From contig NC_090148.1 in NCBI RefSeq assembly GCF_017916325.1, positions 485,001 through 549,000 on the forward strand: a stretch of DNA of 64,000 bases, written 5' to 3'. Position numbers and translations under genes: made by a program. The notes beneath the pieces are model-generated. The model did no database searches. It was not told where the DNA came from and worked only from the letters and a program-made list of their open reading frames with translations. Source of the DNA: Leishmania martiniquensis. Taxonomy: Eukaryota; Euglenozoa; Kinetoplastea; Trypanosomatida; Trypanosomatidae. This document shows, in pieces, positions 19,201 through 31,200 of this stretch. Within the stretch, counting starts at the first letter, position 1, and each line of letters starts with the position of its first letter.

Positions 19201-22200
19201 CTTGCTCCTCGAGTGGCTTGCACGCGTACCAGCCGACGCTGAAGGTTGGCTCTGTTGGCAGCACCACCTCGAAGTACCAGCGGCCCGATGTGACGGCCAC
19301 ACTGCCGAAGATAAGACTTGCCACATCGTCCGTCTTGCACTCCCGCGAGGTGACGAGCTTCGCGTTGGCGTCCGGGGACAGGAGAACAACGTCCAGCGGG
19401 CCTTGGCGGCCCTGTGTGAAGCGTGTGAGGTGCTGGCCCACCAGTGGGACAATGGGATTGGAAAGGAGCTGTCGGGCAGGCCCTCCAGTGCCGGCCGCGG
19501 ATGCTGGGGCGGGCGAGACGATGGGCGCGCTCACTGCATCAGCCAGGATCACCTTCCACAACCGGCACGCATCCTCACTGACGTAGATCGACAAGTCTAT
19601 CGGGAGACACCCTGGCGGCGGTGTGCTGGCGAAGCCGGTGGCGCCGAAGTTCACCTCGCAGATGGCCTCCCCTGTGCATGTGATGACAGGGAAGACGGCG
19701 ATGCGCGCTGCGCGCTGCGCATCCGAGAGGAAAGTGTCGCTGAACTCGGACACGAGACGGCCATTGTGAAGGCAACAAAGTTTGTTCTGGGGCAGGTCCA
19801 GCACAAAACCAATGACGTCGTCCATCTTCCACCGCGTACGGGGGCTCGACTCCACCGCGTAGCCACGGCAGCACCGCAGGGCACGGCCTCCGTCAAAGCC
19901 CCACGACTCGCCGTCGCTGCCGAGGAACCCATCTCGCCCCTCCGCGTGCGCGCCGCTGCCGCTGCCGCTGCCTTGGTGTGTTAGCACGTACCGCTCCGTC
20001 GCAACACCAACGATAATGTTTGAGGCCAACGTGGACCCCCCGCCCAGCGTCGGGGCGGCGTGCTCGGCGCGGCTAATGTTCGCCACGTACACCTCCCAGT
20101 AAAACACGCCGCTTGTCATGCCGACACTACTGCGCACCGTTGTCACACTGTGTGTGGCACCTTCGCGCCTTGAAAGCAGGTTCTGCTCCTCGCCGTTCTC
20201 CTTGCCCGCGCTGGTGCCGCGCACGACCCAGAGCCCATTGCCTTTGCGCGACACACCGCTCGGATACGGCCGACGCGGGTGCTTCTGCGCCTGTTGCGGA
20301 GGCCCGTCGTGGCGCACGGTTGCCGAAGAAAGCAGAGGCGAGTGCGGTACGTCCGATGGCTGCATGGCCACCAGCTCGACCACACGCGGTGGAGCCCGCG
20401 TTCCACCGCTACCGCTCGTCGCTGCATTGCTGGGACTACTGACGCTGTCGAGAGGGTCGTCGTCGGCGTGACCGCCGTCGCCCGACTCCGGCACTGGGCT
20501 CTCCGTCGTCGCGTGCTCAGCCGTCGACGAACCAGCGACCGCCATTGAGGCGTCCAGGGAGTCCCTGCGCGGCATCTGCGCGCTGACAGAGCCTCCCTGG
20601 AGTGATTGACGGGTCGAACACGATGAGGGTGCCAGGAAGAGAGCGCGAAAGGCGCTGCCGCTTGCTGACGACGCCTCGGCGGCTCCATCTCGTCTGTCGC
20701 CGCTGGGAAGCGCGCTAGGCGCAGTCTTGCCTGCGCTGTCGCCACCAGCGGTGCTCTTATGCATCTTTTTCGTCGCATTGGCGAACTGTGATGGCCGGTA
20801 CACGACGGCGCGCTGCCACATTCCCCACAGACGGCGCCATCGGCCCTGGAGTTGCTCCACGTAGCTTCGGCCAGCCCAGGCGCAGTCGGCATGCGCCGCA
20901 CTCACCAGCAGCCCCAGTAGGCTCTGGACGTACGGGCTGTACGTGCCGGTTGATGCCGAGACGAGAGAGCCAAGGTCGGAGTCGCTGTTCACATGCTGGA
21001 TGATGCTGCAGAGCGGTATATTTAGGTGCGACATCGCCATGGAGAGAGGGACTTGGTCGTACGGCTGCAGATGCGGCATGTCTCGCCACAGCCGCATCAT
21101 TGTCGTGAGGATGTGGACGAAGTGCACGCAGTCGTCCTCGCTCGAGCGGGCGCTGCTCTGCTGAATGAGCGAGACGACGACGCGCGCATCCAGCAGACAT
21201 GCGGCTGCGCGCTCAGCAGCGCAAGAGCCGGTGCTACTGTAACCTTGGTGATTGCCTTGCTCGGTCACGCCAGCTGCGGCGGCAGCGGTTCTGCGCAGGG
21301 CGTCGCACATCGCTTTTACCATCGCGTGCAGAATGGCGGGCTTCAGTGTCTTCGTTGTTACTGTGACGATAGAGGAGGAGGCCGTGCTGCCAGGACTGTA
21401 GGCCTTGCCATCCGCCGCCAGCCGATGCCCTGTGGAGGTAGGCACACTGCGCAGGTACGCCCAGGGAGCCTCCTTCGCCGTCAAGGTGCACGCCGGCCAC
21501 CCACCCTGCCCGTCCGGGTACTTGGCAATGACGTTCTTCAGCTCCACGTCCCTGTACACGGTGGCCTGCTCCACGTTGCGGTATTTGGCGTCAAAGGTCA
21601 GGACCCCACCACCGCCATTGGTGAAGGCGAGCGGGAGGACGACAGGTCGGGTGATCGAAGCAGAAGCGGAGACCGCCGGGATGGACGGCGGCGGCACCTC
21701 TATTACAAAGATCTCGCTGTCGTCCCTTCGCAGCTGTCGCAGCACGTGGGCCGTATCAGCCACCAGCTCGCACAGCTGCGATGTGGTCCGCGCCGCCTCC
21801 GGCTCCGCTGCCGCCAGCACGGCCACGAGGCGCTTCACCACAGCGTGTATAAGGCGCTCGTGCGCGTTGGGCAGGTAGCCGCTGTCGTTGAGCTGGAACA
21901 GCCGAAGCAGCTGATACGGCACCTTCTGGGACGCGTCGAGCACTTCGCGAGGATCGAAGTCCACAGGATGTCGCGCAGCAACGGCTGCGACCGAGGACGT
22001 CGCGGGTGTGCCTCTGAGGCAGTGGAGGGTGTAGGCAGGGCTCGTGCCGATTTCAAGCGCTGTTACCGTGGCGTGGCGCGCCGCCAGTGTCAGCAGCGAC
22101 CAAAGCACATCGCCACCAAAGCGCTCGAGGTAAAAGGAGGAGAGGGAGTCGACGAAGGCGGCCATGGCGGCACGCGGCACGCGCGTGCTGCTCGCCAGCG

Positions 22201-25200
22201 GCACTGCCACGCCGTCCCGTACGTTGCCAGAGTTGAGCTCGATGGACGGATAGAACCCGAGCGGCAGCGGCTCTGCTGCCCACCGCACGTTGCCTGAGAG
22301 AACACCACGGAACTGCTTTCGATTGTCCGCCGACTCAACGACGGCGCCGGTGCCCTCCTTGAGGTCGAAGTAGCACATGTTCTCCTGCAGGCCGATCGAC
22401 TGCAGCGCCCGGTCGCGGGCGACCAGCTCAGCAACGACGCGGAGAGACGTTCGCAACACCGAGGTGCTCCATAGTCGCACTCCACCAATCAGCGCCATCG
22501 GCCCATCGACCTCACGAGGAGGTGCAGGCGATGCCGCAGACGGCGCCCCAGCGCTCGCGCGCCCGAGGACAACTTTGACGATGGCATCTTCCTGTCGCAG
22601 AAGCGCCTCTGCGCACCGACCGACGCCGCCCGCGCCACCCCACTCCACGGAGGTTATCTCGCCGTTGCGGGTGAGGGCCAGGCTTTGTGCGTTGCACATC
22701 ACAGAGACATGCATGCAGTGGTGCCAGTCCTCGCGGCGTAGCGCACGCTTCGCGCTGCAGTGTCGTACCTCCTGGGCGCCAGCTTGACCGTCGGTGGAGG
22801 GAGGTATTCGAACGACGACGTTGAGGCTCTTCTCTTGGACGCTCAACTGCAAAAATGGGAAGAGGCCCGCGTGAGACGACGATGCCGGGTCCTTTCCACT
22901 GCGGTGCCCACCTGCGGACGTGTACAGCGTCAAAAGTGGAAAGTCCGGAGCCATGGCCCCAGCGGCGCTGTCTACGTGCTGCGTCAGCCACGAGCACGGC
23001 ACACTCAGCGTGTCACCCATGGCGGGGTACATGTCACCGTCAGTAAGCAGCACCGCCAGCTCAATGGCGAAGCCGTCTTCCCACACGGGGAAGTGCACGC
23101 CGGCGCGCGACGGGGTGATCTCAATGGCGGCAGGCACGTACGGCAGCCCTGCAGCAGCGTGAGGTGGCCCGTCGTGCGCAGGCCACATGGGAAAGGAAAG
23201 GAAGGTCGGTGAGCCGCTTCCGCCCTCTGTGCGCGGTGGCACGCGTGCGGTCGTGCTGTTCAGACTTGCGCCACCGCTGAGCATGCTTGTCAGCGAGACG
23301 GATGATGTCCGGGCCTGCGGCTGCGAGGAGGCGCCGCCGTAGGCACCTCCAAACACCCCCAGGCTGCGTGCAAGACGCGAGAGGCCGTACTCGTTCGAGT
23401 CTCGCAGTAAGCCGCTCGGGGTTGGGGTAGTGGTGCCGGACGAGGGAAAGCCTGCGAGAAGGGACGCCGGATATCCCGCTGAAGGGCCCGACAGCACCCC
23501 GCGCAGGCTTTCCAGCAACGCCTCGCTCACCCCTGGCAACGTGTGGTGGTGCGCAGACCCAGGCGAGTCGAACGGGGACCGAGGCCCGGCGCTGGAACGA
23601 CTGATGCTCGTCGCGGAGACAGCTGCCAGGGCCGCAGCGAGCGACGAAGTCGCTGCTCGGCTTGTTGTGGCCGCAACGGCGGCGCCGCTCCTCACGCTGG
23701 TCGAGCTGTCGGCTGTTTCCGCGCTGTCTGTCGGGGCACAGATACGATCAGCCGCCGCCTCGGCTGCACGCACCGCCACCAGGGCACCCAGCTCTCTCAG
23801 CGCCTTCAACGGGTACGGCAGTCGCACCGTCCCCTGCAATGCGTACTGCCGAATAGACTTCATTGCGCCGCACTGGATGAGCTGCCGCCCGAGGTCCGGC
23901 CTCGCACGCGCCACCCCAGCCGTGAGTTGGAGGAGGCTAATGAAGTAGGTCAGCTCTAATCCTGATAGGGCGCCTGCCGTGTCCAGCTTCTCGCCCAGCA
24001 GCGGCATACACAAGCGGAGCGCCGGCGCGAGGAACTCCTCGACGAGGCCCACGTACGGTGGCACCACGACAGCGCTGTCCCACTCCGGCAAGAAGAGCTG
24101 GTTTGGTGATAGCTGCACCTCCTCTCGATTCCCACCGCAGCCGCTGGCATCTGTCGGGACCACCATCACCCCACGCACCCTCTCGCCCTCGGCGGCGGGT
24201 GTCTTGCGTACTAAATGACTCGAGCCGCGAATGCGCCGCCCGGCCGCGGCAGGCGTGCTGCCGGACACCCCCGACGGCAACGACACCACCACATCGATGT
24301 CCACAACGCACGCGTTCGTGGACGCAAAGCCATCCTTCTCGTTCAAGAAGGTTACAGACGCGCCGGGCGAGGTCGGGGGGGCCATCAACTCGCCGCCCAA
24401 TACCGTCGACCACACGTACAGCTCAATAGCGAGGAGCTCGCGGCCCCGGGTCGGGGTGCCGGTGGAGAGGCGGCTGCTCTTACTAGCCGCATCGTCGCCT
24501 CCATCGGTCCCTGCCGCGTTGCCAGCTGCGCCGGGCACCTCGCCCCCACTACTGTGACTGCGAAGCACCGATGCCGCATAGGTGTGGACAAGAGCCTGGT
24601 ATGACGACGCAAAGAAGCGCAACTCCGCGGCCCACGCTGGCTGATGCAGCAGTCGGCGGAAGGCCAAAAGTACATGCTGGGTTGTGCGACTCATTCCCGT
24701 CGTGCCCAGGGCGTACATGCCGAGATCTAGCCACGTTTGCAGGCATGAGCGCCCGCCGCTCCCGGACGAGGACGCGGGCAACAGCGCCTTTGCGAAGACG
24801 GTGGAATTGTACATCTCTTTCCATACGCGTGGCGCAGCCGCCGTGCTGCGGACAGCAGATGGCTGACATCGACAGAGCAGCAGCGCCGCGATCCTTGCAC
24901 ACGCTGCAGCATCTCGCACGACGCACCCGACGCCCGTATCTGCACTGACTGCGCGTGCGTGGTACAGGTCCAGGAAGACGAGCTCCAGCAGCGTCTCGGA
25001 GATGGTGGCGCACACAGTGCTCAAGGTGCGGCTGAGAAACAGAACTGTACCGTCGGCGGCCGAAGAGCTGCCATCGTCACTGCAGGCGCTTCTTGCGCTA
25101 GGTACGCCGCCTGCCGTGGTGTGGCCCACCGGAGCTGACACGTCGACGGACACAGAGGCCGAGCATAGCGTTCCCCCCACGACGGAGAGGAAACTCAGCA

Positions 25201-28200
25201 GAACGTCGACCTGATCCTGCACCGTCACTAACGGCTGTAGCACGGCAGTGTCGCCTGCCTGCGCTAGCAGCAGAGGAGTTTCCTTGACGGCCCGTGACAA
25301 CACGTCTCGGCACAGTCGCAGCTCCACGTCTATGGCGCCAAGCATGTCTGCCAAGAACGTCATGACGGCCACCTGCTCCACACGCGACATGGTGACAATA
25401 TGCTCAGGCGCCAGCATTGCCGTCGACTGGAGAGCCAGGCTCTTAAAACAAGACCACACCCGTGCTTGCATGACCTCCGCCGCGGTGTGCTGCAGGGTGA
25501 CGTCACCGTTGCCGCCACTCATCAGACCAGCGTAGCCGTGCGGCGCAACACCGCCACCAGCAACACTGCCAGCCTGATTCAGCGTGGCGGTGGCCACAAG
25601 GGAGCTCTTGCTCGTGCGACGCGCCTGCTGCGCCGCGATGACCCTATCGCGATGCTGTCGCTCAGTGAGGTTGACGTGGCGCAGCTCCACTGACCCAACG
25701 CGCGAGTTGGCAACTGTCGCGGCGCCGCCCTTGGGATCGGTATTACTGCTACTGGCAGTCGATTCGGCGGCAGCGGTGAAGTTGCGACTCCGCCCAAACG
25801 CGCTGCCACTGCTGCGCGTGCCCAGCATGGCCTCCGCCGCTTCCTCGCCGCCGGCGCGCTTGGCTACGACGAAGAGGGTTACATAAATCTCCATCATCGT
25901 TGGCACCACCCGCAGCTGCACGAAGAAGGCAAAGTCACGCGGCCGCCAGCTTCGGTCAAGAAGACTGCAAAGCACCGCTGCTGAGCTTGTCATGGAGGGC
26001 GGCACACTACCACCGCAGCGCGCGGCACTACCGCTGGCGCCCAGCTGGGCAGGCATATCCTGCATCGCCCAGCAGAGCAATTCGAAGAAGATGCGGCGAA
26101 TTTCACGGGCGTGGGTACAGCAGCCGCCGCCGATGCCCTCCTCGTAGTGTGTGTGTGCGCCGCGACCTTGCGCGCTGAGCAGCTGAGCAGCGCTTTCAGC
26201 GCTGTGCGGGGCACGCCGCATGAGGCGAAAGATGTAATCGATGCCGGTCCGTCGCTGCGACGCGAGCGCCTCGCGCTGATGCAGAGAATCGTGCAGAAGA
26301 TCAGCCGTTATCTGGCGAGAGAGCACCACACTCATAACAAGCTGCGTAGCCTCGTGCAGCGTCCAGCTCGGGTGCGAGGCGGCATGCGCGCGAAAGCGAA
26401 CCCGTCGCCGATAGTACGTCCTCCATACCGAGCGCATGGCTGCTGAGGCACAGGTCGGCGGCGGTGTCACCATGGGCGACCCGTGCTCTGTCGGACAGCA
26501 GAAAAGGGCGTCCTCCACTGCCCACAGCTCTGTGCAGCTCCGCACCTGCAGCAGCAGCTCGCAGCGATTCTGCAGCTCGGCCAGACTCTGTCTGAGGGAC
26601 TCCTGCCGACCCGATGAATAGTGAAATATCGAAGAGGGTGATGCAACGCCACCGCTGCCGTCGTCTTTGACAGCCTCACGTCGACTGAGTAGTTCGGTTC
26701 GAACTGGGCGCGAGATCTTTCGCATTACGGCCCCCATCAGCTCTTCGATGTGCATGGGCGAAAGCTGTTGTAGCGGCACGGCGCTGAGGTGCAGCGTCGC
26801 CGCTGCCATGGTGGTGATGAGAAGGCCCATGGCAGGATGTGACTTGGTAGCCAGCGGGTCATGCATCGCCTGCTTGGCCGCCCAGTACGCCGTGTTTTGC
26901 ATCAGCTGCGCAACGAGCTGCGCCCGACTCTGAGGCGCAGTTGCCGCAGGTGCCCCCGCAGTGGTCAGGGTCGGCGACGCGCCTGTCGCGGCGGTGCGAG
27001 TACTAGGCCAGACACCGCCCTCCAGCAATGGGTGCTCCCAGACACGGGCAAGTTCTTCCTCTACCGCGGCGGATGCTCCGTCGTCAGTCGAACTGGTCAA
27101 TGGTGGCGTCTCCGTTGCATGCCCCGTCGCTGCTGCCACAGAGGCTGCGCGGCCGGTAAGCTGCGCCGTTTGCCGCTGTGTCGTTGGGGTCGTCGTGACG
27201 GACACGAGGCCAAGCCGGCGCCGCACCACGTCGGCTCTGACGCTTGCTGAGGATACGGCTGTGCTGTTGAAGAGAAATGCGGCCACCCACACCGAGGCGT
27301 AGAAGAGCGCCTCACGCAGCGAGCACACGAGTCGCCGCGCTGAGGTGGCGCCACCATGGCCGGAAAGCACAGGGCTACTGCTGGTGGTGGTGGTAGCAAA
27401 CATATCGGCGCAGCTGCTGGGGCGCGTTGGCAACTCTGGCCGCTCGAGCAGCGTCTCACATAGTACAAGCATCTGGTCGAGGCGCTGGAGGAACCACACC
27501 GCGTCCTCCGCAGCGAGGATCAGCGGGATAGCGCACAAGGCCGTGTGCAACGGGGCGCTCACAAAGGTTGGGGCTAGGCTCGACAGAATCATTGCCAGAG
27601 GCGTGCCGCTGTCACCGCTGCCCCGCTCTGCATTCATCGCAGTACCGTCGGCCGATAGCTGCTGGGGTGGTTGCTGCACACAGAAGCTCAGGCAGCGCTC
27701 GGTGCAGTCGAAGAGGGCATTGTAGTACGCCCGCACGCAAGGATGATGGGCGGCGGCCTGCGAGAAGCACAGGCGTTGCAGGTCGAGCGCCGCAGCCGCA
27801 ACGCTGTCCGGGCCGCCACCGCCGTTCACACCGCTGACACCGCTGCCCGCAACCCCACTCAGCGCCGCGCCGTTGCCGCCATTCCGGCTGTCGCCCTGTC
27901 CACCACCGTCACTGACGTTGCCCGCGTCCACAAGACGGTTGGCTATATTACCGCCGCCACAGGCGTACATAAGCGATAGTGCCACCTCCCACCTCGAGCC
28001 CTGACATGCGCTGAGGAGCAGCAGCTGCAGTGAGGCGACGGCCTCCGACAGGGATGTCGCAAAGGTCGCAAACTTGCGGAGGGACTTCGTTGCGGTATTC
28101 GTAGCCCACAGGCGCCGCCACTGCGCACAAGACTCTTCGAGAAGCGTTTGAAGGGTCTCGCAGAGCTCGGTGAGAGATGCCGCGTTTCCCGGCTCGGCAC

Positions 28201-31200
28201 TGTCGTCTTCGACGCCCAGCAGGGGCGCCGCGGCGAGTACGGTGGTGAAGCTCTGCGCCACGGCGTTCAAGAGCACTTCCATGGCTGGCACCCGCTCCTC
28301 TGTGGAAAAAGACGGCGATGCCGCAGCAGCCGCACTGCCGGTGGCGGTGGAGGTGCCTGAAGAGGCGCAAAGCAAATCCCGAAGTAGATGCGCGCGATGC
28401 CGAACGTCGGGCAAGAAGAGCTCGACGCCCTCGATGGTGGTGGTGCGGGCGAGGGTGACTACATCCGGCGAGAGTGTAAGCCCTTCTTCGTTGATGATGT
28501 CGCCAAGGAGCCCGAGGAGCGTGGAGCTGTCGGTCGCCTGGCCGCCGCCGTCCCCGCCGCCGCCAGGGTGACCAGTTACCGACCGCCGTGCTCGCATAAC
28601 GGAAGCGCTGGCGCGTCGTCGAAGCGAAGACGCGTGCAGCTCGCGCAGCAGCAGCGCCATGGTTGCTTTAGAAATGTGTGCTGGCGATTTCGTCGAGTCG
28701 TCCGTCGCGTAGTCTCTGTCGTGCTCTATGGACTCCCTCACCACCGTGAGTCCCAAAGGCGTGGGGTGAAGGCCAAACGCGCGTGCACGGCGCACCAGTC
28801 GCAGTAAGACGCGCAGCGCCGCCGCCACTACCACCCATGACACCGAGCTCTTCAGCGCCATGGCGCGGCGCGCGTTGTGCGACTTGACCACGCGGAAATG
28901 CTCACCCAAGATGAGCCGCACCTCCGTCACGCATCGGCTCCCCACGTCGTCCGCGAGGGGAGAGAAGAGCGTCTGGTCGACGCCTGGCTCCGTTTCGGCG
29001 TGAAGGGCCAGAAGCTTCAGCAGCCACAACGCCGCCGCGACGTAGGTGACCGACTCCGATGGCTGTGCCACCAGCGCTCTGAAGGATGGCAAGCGGGAGA
29101 GCGTCTGATTGGCCTGCGACGCTGCCGCGTTGTGGACCGTGCTGGCAAGGTTGCTCTCGCTCGCCGTCGAGGCTGACGAGTCGCGTAACTCCGCCTCCTC
29201 TGCCGCCTCATCATCCTCGCCCTCGCCCTCGTTCGCGAGTGCTTCGAGGTTGTCCATGCCTTCCTCATCCTCCAGGAGCGGCAGGGGCGCCATCGCGAGG
29301 ACCCGGTCGCGTGGCCGCTGCGGTGCCGAGCCGGGGTTGCCGAGGAGGGAGAGCAGGTAGGACGCCTCTTGCTCCCCCTTAACGAGGCCCGCGTCGACCT
29401 CGAACAGCTCCCACAGCCGCCCCTGCGGGTCTGCGCGCATCATGTGCCGCACCGGACTGTGGCTTGTGAGAAAGAAGAGCGAGGGATGCGCGACGCCGGT
29501 GGCGAGGTCAAAGAACATGAGGACATGGCCGCCCTCCCTAAGCGCGTACGGGCCATCATCGCTGACGGGCGTCCTGACAATGAGGGCATGTCGCGTGGCG
29601 CAGAAGGTGCTCATAGCGAGATCGCGCCACTCATGCAACCGCGCGCAGACCGGCGCGACGTCCAGTGAGGACGCAGCTGCGGGCGCAGCCACGCCTGCCG
29701 CCGTGCTCCTCGATGCGACAGACGCACTTGCCGCAGCCGCACTGCCACCGCCAAGTGCGCCTGAGCCGTAACTACGCCACGGGTGCGCATCGCAGGCTTT
29801 GTGAGCCACAGCCCCGCTGCAGACGGCGTGGCACGCCTTGACGTTGCGCACGTAGTTGAACACGACGTTGCCACTCTTCTCGTTGAAGAAGAGCTGCGCC
29901 ACAAGTCCCGGCTCGTCGCCAACGAGGGCGCGGCGGTAGTCACGACTTACCTCTCGCGCCGTGCGGCCCAGCCGCCACACGCGCAAGCCTGTCAGGAGGC
30001 ACGTGCAATTCGCCCCCACCGTCCACCGCTGCTTTGGCGAGTCGAGTGACACGTGCGGGCCCTGGCGGTTGCCGGCCACCTCCTCCCCATCGAAGAAAAG
30101 CCGCCATCGCCCGTTGAAGACGAGACAGACGTGAAAGGGTCGGCTCTCTGCCGTGGGCGGCAGCGGCGCTGAGACGAGGCACGAGCCGCGCATCTCATGC
30201 CGATAGCCGCCACGGATGCAGTACGCGCCTTCCGACTTGGTCAGCTCCAGGAAGACTTCGCCGTTGGTGCTGCGGTCGCCGTGCTGGTAGAGCGTCGCCG
30301 CGTCTTCCTTATCCAAAAACTGAACCCACAGCTCCACGGTCACCTGTCCGCCCGCCACGGTCAAATGCTCTTCCGGGCTGCCCAAGTCCACAAGACTGGG
30401 CTTGCGCAGTGCGAGGCATCGATTGAGGCAGAGCCCCGCTGGTGCCGCGGCAGGGTGCAGCGCACGCCTCCAGAGCGGGGCCGCAGCGAGCGAAGAAGCC
30501 GTGGCAGCGTTGTAGCAATGCATCATCACCGTCCACTCCGCTGAGGGTAGAGTTGCGGCTGCAGGGGAGAAGCCCTGGCTAGCAGTGGAGCGGGCGACAC
30601 CGCCGCTTGCCGCTGCGCTCGCTGGCGAGCCGGCTGCCGCCGCTGCACCGTTCAGTGCGCGAGCTGGGGGTGCCTGCTGCTGATGGCTCTCGTAAACGAC
30701 AAGGACGCGATCCTCCGTGGTGCTTACAAGCTGGGGGTGCGAGTCAAGGGTAGAGGGCCAGCTGCCGTCCATGCCAGCCCAGCGCAGGACTTGGTACGTG
30801 TCAAGCTGAAGACCATAGAGAACCAGCGCCACCTCAGCGGAGGCCATGCGGTCGGTCAGCAGCAGAACGCGCGTGTGAGTCACCGCCAGGCTGGATGAAG
30901 CTGCGCCAACACAGTGCGCCGTCGGCTGTCTCGTCTCCGCCACGAGGACGCACATGGCGGCGCCAGAGGGGCCGTACTTCGCCAGCCCGTCCGCCGTGTG
31001 CACAAAGAGCGTAGCACCGATGCCGTAGGCCACCGACAGTACCGTTGTCACCGGGTCCACTGGCGTGGCGACAAAGGCTGACGGGTCTTCGCAGGCACGC
31101 TTCAGCGCGCGCCCCACATCTGGCAAAGCTTGCTGCGGCGTGAGGTTAGTGGCTTGCCGGCTCAACCACTGCACCAGCGGCGGAGAGAAGATGCCAGAGG